Assembly (NCBI RefSeq): GCF_014196845.1
Contig: NZ_JACIEM010000001.1
Location: 434,001 to 498,000, forward strand
Origin: Aurantimonas endophytica
Lineage (GTDB): Bacteria > Pseudomonadota > Alphaproteobacteria > Rhizobiales > Rhizobiaceae
Reading direction: 5' to 3'
DNA length: 64,000 nt
Under the pieces are notes generated by a model. That model did not search any database, was not told where the DNA came from, and saw nothing but the letters and a program-made list of their open reading frames with translations. Position numbers and translations under genes: made by a program. This document shows positions 41,602 through 50,427 of this stretch, one piece after another; position 1 is the stretch's first letter; the number at the start of each line of letters is the position of its first letter.

Positions 41602-41991
41602 ATGGCTAAAGAAGCACAGCGCGTTCGTCGCCGCGAACGCAAGAACATCACGTCGGGCGTCGCCCATGTGAGTTCGACCTTCAACAACACGCTGATCACC
41701 ATCACCGACGCGCAGGGCAACACGATTGCCTGGTCCTCGGCCGGTGCACAGGGCTTCAAGGGGTCGCGGAAGTCGACGCCGTTCGCCGCGCAGACCGCGG
41801 CTGAAGACGCCGCGAAGAAGGCGCAGGAACACGGCATGCGCACCCTCGAGGTAGAGGTGTGCGGACCGGGTTCGGGCCGTGAGTCGGCGCTTCGCGCGTT
41901 GCAGGCCGCAGGGTTCACCATCACGTCGATCCGCGACGTGACGCCGATCCCGCACAACGGCGTGCGTCCGCGCAAGAAGCGCCGCGTCTGA
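41602..41991 (+). CDS. rpsK: 30S ribosomal protein S11
   Basis: S11 lines the mRNA exit region of the 30S platform. The 129-aa protein has [24 protein letters not shown] and the C-terminal [20 protein letters not shown], both standard. It is 80 nt after rpsM and is followed by a 205-nt gap before rpoA. Confidence 0.99.
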   Translation: MAKEAQRVRRRERKNITSGVAHVSSTFNNTLITITDAQGNTIAWSSAGAQGFKGSRKSTPFAAQTAAEDAAKKAQEHGMRTLEVEVCGPGSGRESALRALQAAGFTITSIRDVTPIPHNGVRPRKKRRV

Positions 41992-42196
41992 TCCGAAACG
42001 GCTGCGGCGGGCCTTCAGCCCGTTTCGCGGCCGGTCGAGGTTGCGGCGGTCGGCTGGCGCCCCTCGGGCACTGCGCCGAAGCATAATTCGAGCCGAGAAG
42101 CCGGGTCCGATCGCCAGTGCGATCCGATCGTCGGGCTCCGGCATCAGAACCATCGCCACGATTGGATAGTGGCGAGGAAACTGGAAGGCATCCGTC
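41992..42196 (+). promoter_or_regulatory. rpsK-rpoA leader with small hairpins
   Basis: No gene is visible. I see CGGGC-CTTCA-GCCCG within 41994-42027, GATCGC-CAGT-GCGATC near 42110-42125, and TCGCCAC/GTGGCGA at 42153-42175, the last just before the rpoA ribosome-binding region. In many bacteria S4 binds alpha-operon mRNA, but rpsD is not here, so this is only a candidate control region for rpoA. Confidence 0.35.
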
Positions 42197-43225
42197 ATGA
42201 TTGCTAGCAACTGGCAAGACCTCACCAAGCCGAACCAGGTCGTCTTCAAGAACGGCGGAAGCCGGACGAAGGCGTCGCTGACCGCTGAGCCGCTGGAGCG
42301 CGGTTTCGGCCTGACGCTCGGCAATGCGCTCCGTCGCGTTCTCCTGTCGTCGCTCCAGGGCGCGGCCGTGACCGCCGTCCAGATCGATGGCGTCCTGCAC
42401 GAGTTCTCGTCGATCCCGGGCGTCCGCGAAGACGTGACGGACATCGTCCTGAACGTGAAGGAAATCAACATCGGCATGCAGGGCGAAGGCCCGAAGCGGA
42501 TGGTGCTTCGCAAGTCCGGCCCGGGCGTCGTTCGCGCCGGTGATATCCAGACCGTCGGCGACATCGAGATCCTCAATCCCCAGCACGAGATCTGTACCCT
42601 CGACGAGGGCGCGGAGATCCGCATGGAATTCACGGTCGACACCGGCAAGGGCTATGTTCCTGCTGACCAGAACCGTGCCGAAGACGCGCCGATCGGGCTG
42701 ATCCCCGTCGACTCGCTGTTCTCGCCGGTCAAGAAAGTGTCCTATAAGGTCGAGGCCACCCGCGAGGGGCAGGATCTCAACAAGGACAAGCTGACCATGT
42801 CGATCGAGACCGATGGCTCGATCACGGGTGAGGATGCGGTGGCCTATGCCGCCCGTATCCTCCAGGACCAGCTGTCCGTGTTCATCAACTTCGAAGAGCC
42901 GCAGCGCGACCAGCGGGCGGGCGCGGGCGCCGACGAGCAGATCGCCGAACTCGCCTTCAACCCGGCGCTTCTCAAGAAGGTCGACGAACTGGAGCTTTCG
43001 GTCCGTTCGGCGAACTGCCTGAAGAACGACAACATCGTCTACATCGGCGATCTGATCCAGAAGACCGAAGCGGAGATGCTCCGCACCCCGAACTTCGGTC
43101 GCAAGTCGCTGAACGAGATCAAGGAGGTTCTTGCCTCCATGGGTCTCCACCTCGGCATGGACGTTACCGATTGGCCGCCGGAGAACATCGACGATCTGGC
43201 CAAGCGCTACGAAGACCAGTACTGA
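42197..43225 (+). CDS. rpoA: DNA-directed RNA polymerase subunit alpha
   Basis: RpoA dimerises to start RNA polymerase assembly and its C-terminal domain binds UP elements and activators. The 342-aa protein has the N-terminal assembly domain ([20 protein letters not shown] near residue 36) and the C-terminal domain ([42 protein letters not shown]). A terminator-like hairpin follows 11 nt after the stop. Confidence 0.99.
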   Translation: MIASNWQDLTKPNQVVFKNGGSRTKASLTAEPLERGFGLTLGNALRRVLLSSLQGAAVTAVQIDGVLHEFSSIPGVREDVTDIVLNVKEINIGMQGEGPKRMVLRKSGPGVVRAGDIQTVGDIEILNPQHEICTLDEGAEIRMEFTVDTGKGYVPADQNRAEDAPIGLIPVDSLFSPVKKVSYKVEATREGQDLNKDKLTMSIETDGSITGEDAVAYAARILQDQLSVFINFEEPQRDQRAGAGADEQIAELAFNPALLKKVDELELSVRSANCLKNDNIVYIGDLIQKTEAEMLRTPNFGRKSLNEIKEVLASMGLHLGMDVTDWPPENIDDLAKRYEDQY

Positions 43226-43236
43226 GCATGAACTGC

Positions 43237-43267
43237 CGCTCCCGGCCTCATCGGCCGGGAGCGTTTT
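43237..43267 (+). terminator. Terminator-like hairpin between rpoA and rplQ
   Basis: CGCTCCCGGCC pairs perfectly with GGCCGGGAGCG over 11 bp around a TCATC loop, then TTTT follows. It has the shape of an intrinsic terminator inside the alpha operon, upstream of rplQ. Confidence 0.7.
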
Positions 43268-43366
43268 CAATCATTCAAAGGAACGGCGGCCTGTCGCATC
43301 GACGGCAGGGACGCAAAGATCCCGACCCCCGGCCCTGGAGCCGGTAGACTTCCCGAGGAAAATCCC

Positions 43367-43789
43367 ATGCGCCACGGCAAAGCCGGACGGAAACTGAACC
43401 GAACCGCCAGTCATCGTAAGGCGATGTTCGCCAACATGGCGGCGTCCCTGATCCTGCACGAGCAGATCGTGACCACGCTGCCGAAGGCGAAGGACCTTCG
43501 TCCGATCGTCGAGAAGCTGGTGACGCTCGGCAAGCGCGGCGACCTGCACGCCCGCCGCCAGGCACTCTCCAAGGTGCGCGACGGCTCGGTGATCCCGAAG
43601 CTCTTCGACACGCTCGCCCCGCGTTATGCTGACCGTCAGGGCGGCTATTGCCGCGTCCTGAAGGCCGGCTTCCGTCGCGGCGACAATGCGCCGATGGCCG
43701 TCATCGAGTTCGTCGATCGTGACCCGGACGCCCGGGGCGCCATCGACCGCGAGCGTCTCGAGGACGAGGGCCAGGACGACGCGTCCTGA
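43367..43789 (+). CDS. rplQ: 50S ribosomal protein L17
   Basis: L17 is a 50S protein near the exit tunnel. The 140-aa product starts [29 protein letters not shown], the invariant signature, and has the alphaproteobacterial acidic C-terminal tail. Its distance from rpoA (141 nt) and the hairpin between them suggest that its level is set partly by attenuation. A clear terminator follows. Confidence 0.99.
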   Translation: MRHGKAGRKLNRTASHRKAMFANMAASLILHEQIVTTLPKAKDLRPIVEKLVTLGKRGDLHARRQALSKVRDGSVIPKLFDTLAPRYADRQGGYCRVLKAGFRRGDNAPMAVIEFVDRDPDARGAIDRERLEDEGQDDAS

Positions 43790-43822
43790 TCCATCCGGTT
43801 CGACCGGAATCTGTTAGCGACG

Positions 43823-43846
43823 AAGGGGCCCCGGTGGCCCCTTTTT
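43823..43846 (+). terminator. Terminator after rplQ
   Basis: AAGGGGCC pairs with GGCCCCTT around a CCGGT loop and is followed by TTT. It closes the ribosomal supercluster. The only canonical start codon at the head of the next frame (GTG at 43834) lies inside this hairpin. Confidence 0.85.
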
Positions 43847-43875
43847 CATGTGCGGCGTTTGGCGAGGAGTCGAAA

Positions 43876-44898
43876 ATAGCGGACGATACGGTCCTGCTCA
43901 CCGGGGTTTCCGGCTTCATTGCCAAGCACGTGGCGCTACGGCTTCTCGACCGCGGCTATCGGGTCAGAGGCAGCGTGCGGTCCGCCGGCAAGGGCGCCGA
44001 GGTCCGCGCCACGCTCGCCAGACACGGCGCAGCCGTCGAACGGCTGGACTTAGTCGAAGCGGATCTCCTGGCGGAGGCGGGCTGGGCCGATGCGGCCGCC
44101 GGGTGTCGCTTCCTCATCCACACGGCATCCCCGTTTCCGATGGCGCAGCCGCGGGACCGGTTCGCGCTGGTGCCTGCGGCACGGGAAGGAACGCTGCGGG
44201 TGATTGCCGCCGCCCGGAAGGCGGGGGTGGAGCGCATGGTAATGACCTCGTCGATCGTTGCCGTCTATCAGGGCCACGAGGACCGTACCGATGTGCGCTA
44301 CGGCGAGGCGGACTGGTCGAACGTCGACAGTCCGTCCGTCGGTGCCTATGCCGTATCCAAGACCGAAGCCGAGCGGGCCGCCTGGGAGGCGTCGCGAGAC
44401 GCGGGGCTGGAACTATCCGTCATCAACCCCGCCTTCGTCCTCGGCCCGCTGCTCGACGCCGATGCCGGAACATCGGCCATGGTGATCGCCATGATGATGC
44501 GCGGCCGGACGCCGGTGGTTCCGGATGTCAGCTTCGGCATCGTTGATGTCCGCGACGTGGCAGATGCGCACGTGGCAGCCATGGAAGTGCCCTCGGCTGC
44601 CGGGCACCGGTTCATCCTCTCGGCGGGCACACGCTCGCTGATGGAGATCGGCCGCCATCTCGCCTCGGCCGAGCCCACCCTCCGCCGCCGCGTTCCGCGA
44701 TTCGTTCTGCCCGATTATGTGGTCAGGACGGCGGCGCTGGTGTCCAGGCAGGCTCGTCTCCTTCTGCCCGAGCTTGGCCGCCCCAAGGATCTCGACACCG
44801 ATCTGGCCCGCACGACTCTCGACATCGTGTTCAGATCGCCTGAGGAAGCGATAGCCGCTACCGCGACAAGCCTTCGGAACTATGGCGTCGTTCGTTAA
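43876..44898 (+). CDS. NAD(P)-dependent epimerase/dihydroflavonol-reductase-like SDR protein
   Basis: This extended short-chain reductase is 340 aa if it starts at the ATA at 43876. The Rossmann glycine motif TGVSGFIAKHVALRLL is at the N-terminus and the catalytic pair is in YAVSKTEAE; the Ser before it is in MTSSIVAVYQG. The frame is open back to a GTG at 43834, but that codon lies in the rplQ terminator and the extra residues (APFSCAAFGEE) are unlike the family. GAGGAG at 43864-43869 sits 6 nt before the ATA. The substrate is not known. Confidence 0.85.
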   Translation: MADDTVLLTGVSGFIAKHVALRLLDRGYRVRGSVRSAGKGAEVRATLARHGAAVERLDLVEADLLAEAGWADAAAGCRFLIHTASPFPMAQPRDRFALVPAAREGTLRVIAAARKAGVERMVMTSSIVAVYQGHEDRTDVRYGEADWSNVDSPSVGAYAVSKTEAERAAWEASRDAGLELSVINPAFVLGPLLDADAGTSAMVIAMMMRGRTPVVPDVSFGIVDVRDVADAHVAAMEVPSAAGHRFILSAGTRSLMEIGRHLASAEPTLRRRVPRFVLPDYVVRTAALVSRQARLLLPELGRPKDLDTDLARTTLDIVFRSPEEAIAATATSLRNYGVVR

Positions 44899-44940
44899 CG
44901 TGCTGAAAACGCGGTTTTTTGGAGCGTCGGGCACGTTAAC
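44894..44940 (+). terminator. Inverted repeat overlapping the SDR stop codon, terminator-like
   Basis: GTTAACGTGC at 44894-44903 is the exact reverse complement of GCACGTTAAC at 44931-44940. The loop contains a smaller AAAAC-GCG-GTTTT stem followed by TT. The structure spans the TAA of the SDR gene and is a plausible 3'-end or terminator; a dyad operator is the alternative. Confidence 0.5.
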
Positions 44941-45187
44941 CGCTCGGCGTGCGAAAGCCGGGAGTGTGGCGGAAAAGTCATCGTTGCCGCCAGCTCGGCG
45001 TGCCATACGGACCACGCGGTTCGAGAAAATCTGAAAATTCGGCGGAAACGCGGCAACCAAAAGGCCGCCCGGGCATTTTCGACCCCAACATAGGGACGTG
45101 CGCTGCGTCACAGTGGCGAGCTTTTACACGGGTTAAACTACTTCCATGCACGATGTGACCACGAACAACCTCAAGGGGCCTTCTTCC

Positions 45188-45319
45188 ATGCGCCGGACAC
45201 TGCTGACGCTTCTCGGTGCGGTCGCCGCATTCGGCGTCCTGACCGCCAGCTACGCGACGGCGGAACTGCCGGAGCAGGCGCCGAGCGCCATCACCACCGG
45301 CACCACCGATCTGCGATAG
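45188..45319 (+). CDS. Tiny exported peptide (43 aa with signal sequence)
   Basis: The frame starts MRRTLLTLLGAVAAFGVLTASYATA, a textbook Sec signal (Arg pair, hydrophobic core, Ala-x-Ala at about residues 23-25), and the mature part is only about 18 residues, ELPEQ...TTDLR, rich in Thr, Pro and acidic residues. I prefer this ATG because AAGGGG lies 9 nt upstream; an in-frame ATG at 45146 would add 14 residues before the signal. A dedicated terminator follows 28 nt after the stop, which supports a real monocistronic gene. No known family was recognised. Confidence 0.6.
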   Translation: MRRTLLTLLGAVAAFGVLTASYATAELPEQAPSAITTGTTDLR

Positions 45320-45347
45320 CAGCCACAAAACCGACCAAGCGTGTGAT

Positions 45348-45371
45348 AAGGGGCCTTCGTGGCCCCTTTTT
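45348..45371 (+). terminator. Terminator after the tiny exported peptide gene
   Basis: AAGGGGCC pairs with GGCCCCTT around TTCGT and is followed by TTT. It is almost the same stem as the rplQ terminator and ends the short transcript before the Do-family protease gene. Confidence 0.85.
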
Positions 45372-45437
45372 CGTGGACGGTCTCCGGCTCCTGCCGGACC
45401 CAAGCGACGCGGGGCGCCGGATAACGACAGGCGGGTC

Positions 45438-47000
45438 ATGCGTCCGAACCGACTTCTCAGAATCCTTCTGATCTCGTTCATCGCGATTCCTCTGCCGCCT
45501 CACGGCGCCGTTGCGGAGGAGGGGTGGAGCCTTCGCGGTCTCGTGCAGGGGCTGTTCGGCCAGGGGGATGGCGCGGCGAACGACGCGACCCGGCCCTCGG
45601 CTCCCGGTAGCGACGGCCAGCCACTCGCAGGCGACTCGCTCGCGACGGCGCCGGTTCCGGCCGAAGCGGTCGGACCCGAACGCCGCCTTCCGTCAGCCGA
45701 AGCCCAGATTCAGCTGTCCTTCGCGCCTCTGGTGAAGGAGACGGCACCCGCCGTCGTCAACGTCTACGCGGCGCGCGCCGTGCCGGCACGCCAGTCGCCC
45801 TTCGCCAACGATCCGTTCTTCGGCCAGTTCTTCGGCCAGCGTTTCGATTCCCGCCCGCGCATGGAATCCTCGTTGGGGTCCGGGGTGATCGTCGACAGGA
45901 TGGGGCTCGTCGTGACGAACAACCATGTCGTTGCCGACGCCGACGAGGTGAAGATCGCCTTTGCCGACGGGCGGGAGTTCCAGACCACCGTCCTCCTGAA
46001 GGACGACAAGGTCGATCTGGCGGTGCTGAAGATCGAGGGGGAGGGCCCGTTCCCGACTCTGGCCATGGGCAATTCCGACGGGCTGGAGATCGGCGACCTC
46101 GTGCTGGCGATCGGCAACCCATTCGGGATCGGCCAGACCGTGACCAACGGCATCGTCTCGGCGCTCGCCCGTACTCATATCGGCGTCAACGATTTCGGCT
46201 TCTTCATCCAGACGGACGCGGCGATCAATCCCGGCAATTCCGGCGGCGCGCTCATCGACATGCAGGGGCAACTGGTGGGCGTCAACACAGCGATCTTCTC
46301 CCGCTCCGGCGGCTCCAATGGAATCGGTTTTGCCATTCCGTCCAACATGGTGGCGAGTTTCGTTCGCGCAGCCCGCGAAGGCGATCGCTTCGAGCAGCCT
46401 TTCCTCGGCGCGGGATTTGCGCCGGTCACGCCGGACATCGCCGAGGCGCTGGGGCTCGATCGGCCGACCGGCGCCCTCGTTCATGAGGTCGGCGGCGACA
46501 CGCCGGCTGCCGAGGCGGGGCTGGAGGTCGGCGATGTCATCCTGGGGGTCGGCGACGTCGCCATCGACAGTCCCGATGCGCTTGGCTACCGGCTTGCTAC
46601 GACCGGCATCGGGGGCGTCGCGAGGCTGCAGATCCTGCGTGGCAACGAGCGCCTCGCGGTGGATCTGCCGCTGCAGCCGGCACCCGAGACGCCGCCGCGC
46701 GACGAGCGCGTCCTCGGCGGAGAGACTCCGTTTGCCGGCGCGACCGTGCTCAACCTCTCGCCGCGCGTCGCCTCCGAACTCGATCTGCCGATGAACAAGA
46801 CCGGGGTCGTGGTGACGGCAGTCGCGCGGGGCTCCTATGCTGCCCGGTTCGGCCTGCGTCCCCGCGACATCCTGCTGGCGCTGAACGGCCAGCCGATCGA
46901 ATCGACCGAGGCATTGGAAGCGATGCTCGCCGGCCGCTTTCTTGGCTGGCGGTTCGAGCTTGAGCGTGACGGCCGCCGCATGTCGCAACTGGTGCGCTGA
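45438..47000 (+). CDS. Periplasmic Do-family serine protease (DegP/DegQ-like)
   Basis: This HtrA-type protease/chaperone acts on misfolded envelope proteins. The 520-aa protein has a signal peptide (residues 1-27), a Pro/Ala/Gly-rich linker (about 40-90), a trypsin-like domain with catalytic His163 (VTNNHVV), Asp193 (KVDLAVL) and Ser268 (NPGNSGG), then two PDZ domains (about 325-415 and 430-520). Do-family genes commonly sit downstream of rplQ in Rhizobiales. It ends 1 nt before rarA. Confidence 0.93.
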   Translation: MRPNRLLRILLISFIAIPLPPHGAVAEEGWSLRGLVQGLFGQGDGAANDATRPSAPGSDGQPLAGDSLATAPVPAEAVGPERRLPSAEAQIQLSFAPLVKETAPAVVNVYAARAVPARQSPFANDPFFGQFFGQRFDSRPRMESSLGSGVIVDRMGLVVTNNHVVADADEVKIAFADGREFQTTVLLKDDKVDLAVLKIEGEGPFPTLAMGNSDGLEIGDLVLAIGNPFGIGQTVTNGIVSALARTHIGVNDFGFFIQTDAAINPGNSGGALIDMQGQLVGVNTAIFSRSGGSNGIGFAIPSNMVASFVRAAREGDRFEQPFLGAGFAPVTPDIAEALGLDRPTGALVHEVGGDTPAAEAGLEVGDVILGVGDVAIDSPDALGYRLATTGIGGVARLQILRGNERLAVDLPLQPAPETPPRDERVLGGETPFAGATVLNLSPRVASELDLPMNKTGVVVTAVARGSYAARFGLRPRDILLALNGQPIESTEALEAMLAGRFLGWRFELERDGRRMSQLVR

Positions 47001-47001
47001 G

Positions 47002-48351
47002 ATGAGCGATCTCTTCGGCGAAGCCCCTGCAGCGCCCCGCGGATCTCGACGCGCTTCCGTTCCGTTCGACGACGGCTCGCGCCCGCTTGCCGACCGGCTG
47101 CGGCCGCGGACGCTGGGCGAGGTGGTGGGCCAGGAGCATCTGACTGGCCCGGACGGGGTACTGTCGCGCATGCTGGATGCGGGAAGCCTTGGCTCGATGG
47201 TGTTCTGGGGCCCGCCCGGGACCGGCAAGACCACCGTCGCCCGATTGCTCGCGAGCGAGGTCGACTACGCTTTCGAGCAGATCTCGGCGATATTTTCCGG
47301 CGTGGCTGACCTCAAGAAGGTATTCGAGGCGGCGCGGCTGCGTCGCACCAACGGCACGCGCACGCTGCTCTTCGTCGACGAGATCCACCGCTTCAACCGT
47401 GCTCAGCAGGATTCGTTTCTGCCGGTGATGGAAGACGGCACCGTCGTGCTGGTCGGGGCAACTACCGAAAACCCCTCCTTCGAACTGAACGCCGCGCTCT
47501 TGTCGCGAGCCCGCGTCCTGACCTTCCGGTCGCACGGGCCGGAGAGCTTGGCGCGGCTGCTCGAGCGTGCCGAAGAGGCCGAAGCAAGGCCGTTGCCGCT
47601 CGACGAGGAGGCCAGGCTCGCGCTGGTGCGGATGGCGGACGGTGATGGCAGGGCGATCCTGACGCTCGCCGAGGAGGTCTGGCGCGCGGCGAAGACCGGC
47701 GAGATATTCGATGCGGCGACTGTCCAGGACGTCGTGCAGCGGCGCGCGCCGGTCTACGACAAGAGTCAGGACGGCCATTACAACCTGATCTCGGCGCTGC
47801 ATAAATCGGTTCGGGGGTCCGATCCGGACGCGGCTCTCTACTGGCTCTGCCGCATGCTCGATGCCGGCGAGAACCCGCTCTATCTCGGGCGGCGCCTGGT
47901 GCGCATGGCGGCGGAGGACATCGGTCTCGCCGATCCAAGCGCACTACATATCGCGCTCGCCGCCAAGGACGCCTACGATTACCTGGGCTCGCCGGAGGGG
48001 GAACTGGCACTGGCCGAAGCGACCGTCTATCTCGCGGCCGCGCCCAAATCGTACGCCGTCTATGTCGCGTACAAGGCGGCGATGCGTGCGGCCCGCGAGC
48101 ATGGCTCGCTCTTGCCACCGAAGCACATCCTCAACGCGCCCACCCAGCTGATGCAGGACGAGGGCTACGGCTCGGGCTACGCCTACGACCACGATGCGCC
48201 GGAGGCGTTCTCGGGTCAGGATTATTTCCCGGAAGAGATGGGCCGCCGGGAATTTTACCGCCCTACCGACCGCGGCAGGGAAGCGGCCTTGCGCGAACGG
48301 ATGTCGCATTGGGCAGATCTGCGCGAAGCGACGAAGAAAAGCCGCCGCTAG
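47002..48351 (+). CDS. rarA: Replication-associated recombination protein A (RarA/MgsA-type AAA+ ATPase)
   Basis: RarA acts at stalled replication forks. The 449-aa product starts [16 protein letters not shown], with Walker [10 protein letters not shown] at residues 70-78 and Walker [10 protein letters not shown] near 125-132, then [11 protein letters not shown] as sensor 1. The C-terminal tetramerisation region with [23 protein letters not shown] is family-specific. A frame opening 60 nt earlier overlaps the protease gene and is not used. It starts 1 nt after the protease stop. Confidence 0.96.
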   Translation: MSDLFGEAPAAPRGSRRASVPFDDGSRPLADRLRPRTLGEVVGQEHLTGPDGVLSRMLDAGSLGSMVFWGPPGTGKTTVARLLASEVDYAFEQISAIFSGVADLKKVFEAARLRRTNGTRTLLFVDEIHRFNRAQQDSFLPVMEDGTVVLVGATTENPSFELNAALLSRARVLTFRSHGPESLARLLERAEEAEARPLPLDEEARLALVRMADGDGRAILTLAEEVWRAAKTGEIFDAATVQDVVQRRAPVYDKSQDGHYNLISALHKSVRGSDPDAALYWLCRMLDAGENPLYLGRRLVRMAAEDIGLADPSALHIALAAKDAYDYLGSPEGELALAEATVYLAAAPKSYAVYVAYKAAMRAAREHGSLLPPKHILNAPTQLMQDEGYGSGYAYDHDAPEAFSGQDYFPEEMGRREFYRPTDRGREAALRERMSHWADLREATKKSRR

Positions 48352-48514
48352 GACGTCCGTCGGCTCGAATTCGCCCCTCGCGAACGAAAAATGTCGCTGC
48401 CGAGCCACAATCTCGCCTGAAATCGTGTATGACGCCCTGGGTGGCCGGTTCTTCGGGCCGCCGCGAGACGCGCCAGCCACCAAGGCCGCCGCCGATTTTC
48501 TCTGGCTGATCGCA

Positions 48515-48536
48515 CCGCTTTGTCCCGTCAAAGCGG
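48515..48536 (+). other. Perfect dyad upstream of the BCCT transporter gene
   Basis: CCGCTTTG and CAAAGCGG form a perfect 8-bp inverted repeat with a 6-nt spacer, 60 nt before the BCCT start, in a 244-nt gap with no gene. It could be an operator for osmotic or substrate control, or the rarA terminator (no T run is present). Confidence 0.4.
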
Positions 48537-48595
48537 TTGCTTGCCGTGGCCTCTAGCGCCGCCCGGCCTACCGCCCAAACCGAGACGAGGAAGCG

Positions 48596-50203
48596 ATGAG
48601 CACCGAAGAGACGCAGATTCCCGAAGAATCGGTGACGAATTACGAAGTCGGCCAGGACAATGTCCAGCGGTTCGGCCTCGACATTCACAATCCGGTATTT
48701 CCGATCTCGGCTGCGGTGATCATTACCTTCGTCGCGTTGACGCTGCTGTTTCCCGACGCCGTCGACGGCTTCTTCGGCTGGCTTCGTCCGGCCATCACCT
48801 CGACCTTCGACTGGTTCTTCATCCTGGCCGGCAACATCTTCGTGCTGTTCTGCCTCTATCTCGTGCTGTCTCCGCTCGGGAAGATCCGCCTCGGCGGCAA
48901 GGACGCACTCCCCGAGTTCGGCTATTTCGGTTGGTTCTCGATGCTGTTCGCCGCCGGCATGGGTATCGGCCTGATGTTCTATGGCGTCTCCGAGCCGATC
49001 ACCCACTTCACCGCCTCGCTGGAGGGCGGCAGCGCCGCTCCGCTCGGCGGCGCCGTGGGCGACGAGCTGGCGTCGCGCCGCCTCGGCATGGCCGCGACAA
49101 TCTATCATTGGGGTCTGCATCCCTGGGCGATCTACGCGGTGGTCGGGCTGGCGCTGGCCTTCTTCAGCTACAACTGGGGCCTGCCGCTGACCATGCGCTC
49201 GGCCTTTTACCCGTTGCTCGGCGAACGCGTCTGGGGCTGGCCCGGCCACATCATCGACACGCTGGCTGTCTTCGCGACGCTTTTCGGTCTTGCGACCTCG
49301 CTCGGGCTCGGGGCCCAGCAGGCGGTTGCCGGCCTAAGCTACCTGTTCGGCGTGCCCGATACGCTGTTCAGCAACATCGTGCTGATCGTGCTCATTACAG
49401 GTGTCGCCCTGGTCTCGGTGCTCGCGGGGCTGGATGCCGGCGTGAAGCGGCTGTCGGAGATCAACATGGGCCTGGCGCTGCTGCTCCTGGTCTTCATCTT
49501 CACCGTCGGTCCTACCCTCGTGCTGGTTCGCGGCTTCTTCGGCAATGGCTGGGAGTACATCAGGGAGCTGGTGCCGCTCTCCAATCCCTTCGGTCGCGGC
49601 GACGATGACTACCGCACCGGCTGGACGACGTTCTACTGGGCGTGGTGGATGAGCTGGTCGCCTTTCGTCGGGATGTTCATTGCCCGGGTGTCGCGGGGTC
49701 GCTCGGTGCGCGAGTTCATCACCTGCGTCCTCTTGATCCCGACGATCGTGTCGGTGATCTGGATGACCGTCTTCGGCGGCACTGCGCTGACCCAGACGAT
49801 CGCCGGCTTCGACGGCATCGTCGATGCCGCGCTCGAGGTGAAGCTCTTCGTCATGCTCGACCAGCTGCCGCTGTCGATGATCAGCTCGTTCGTCGGGATC
49901 GTGCTGGTAATCGTGTTCTTCGTCACCTCGTCGGACTCAGGCTCGCTGGTGATCGATACGATCACCGCCGGCGGCAAGATCGACGCGCCGGTGTCGCAGC
50001 GGGTGTTCTGGGCATCCTTCGAAGGCCTGGTGGCGATCGCGCTGCTGGCAGGCGGCGGCCTTGCGGCCTTGCAGGGAGCGGCCATCACCACGGGCTTTCC
50101 GTTTGCCTTCCTGCTGATCGCGCTGTGCTGGTCGACCTTCCTCGGCCTGCGCGCCGAGCGTCGCAAGCCCTTCCTGGAAAACGTACGGGCCGAAGCAAGC
50201 TAG
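48596..50203 (+). CDS. BCCT-family transporter (betaine/carnitine/choline type)
   Basis: The 535-aa protein has twelve predicted membrane helices and the BCCT signature WAWWMSWSPFVGMFIARVSRGRSVREF near residue 345-370. The Trp-rich stretch in helix 8 that binds trimethylammonium groups is present. N- and C-terminal tails are short, so there is no long osmosensory C-terminal domain as in BetP. It likely imports glycine betaine or a relative for osmoprotection or as a nutrient. The exact substrate cannot be read. Confidence 0.93.
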   Translation: MSTEETQIPEESVTNYEVGQDNVQRFGLDIHNPVFPISAAVIITFVALTLLFPDAVDGFFGWLRPAITSTFDWFFILAGNIFVLFCLYLVLSPLGKIRLGGKDALPEFGYFGWFSMLFAAGMGIGLMFYGVSEPITHFTASLEGGSAAPLGGAVGDELASRRLGMAATIYHWGLHPWAIYAVVGLALAFFSYNWGLPLTMRSAFYPLLGERVWGWPGHIIDTLAVFATLFGLATSLGLGAQQAVAGLSYLFGVPDTLFSNIVLIVLITGVALVSVLAGLDAGVKRLSEINMGLALLLLVFIFTVGPTLVLVRGFFGNGWEYIRELVPLSNPFGRGDDDYRTGWTTFYWAWWMSWSPFVGMFIARVSRGRSVREFITCVLLIPTIVSVIWMTVFGGTALTQTIAGFDGIVDAALEVKLFVMLDQLPLSMISSFVGIVLVIVFFVTSSDSGSLVIDTITAGGKIDAPVSQRVFWASFEGLVAIALLAGGGLAALQGAAITTGFPFAFLLIALCWSTFLGLRAERRKPFLENVRAEAS

Positions 50204-50350
50204 GCCTCACAGCCGCCACGTCGGCGGAGCAGGGTCGGCGCTTGTGTGCCGACTATCCCCGCCGGGCGGCTGACGGTATAGAGGCGCAATGATGGAATGA
50301 CCCGGTCGCTGCCGGCGGAGTGCTCCTCGCACCGCCGGCGTCCGGGTGTC

Positions 50351-50372
50351 GCGGCCCCGCTTGCGGGGCTGC
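50351..50372 (+). terminator. Hairpin in the gap after the BCCT gene
   Basis: GCGGCCCCGC faces GCGGGGCTGC over about ten pairs with one wobble and a minimal loop, then TTGACGTTTG. It is the best terminator candidate in the 224-nt gap between the BCCT gene and the pseudouridine synthase gene. Confidence 0.4.
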
Positions 50373-50427
50373 TTGACGTTTGTGGCGGTATGATCCGTCC
50401 GACGCGTCGGGAAGGATAAGCCGGATC

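Noticed and set aside
48194-48556. A 120-codon plus-strand frame at the end of rarA
   Set aside because: It is out of frame with rarA, Arg-rich, has no ribosome-binding site and no family motif.
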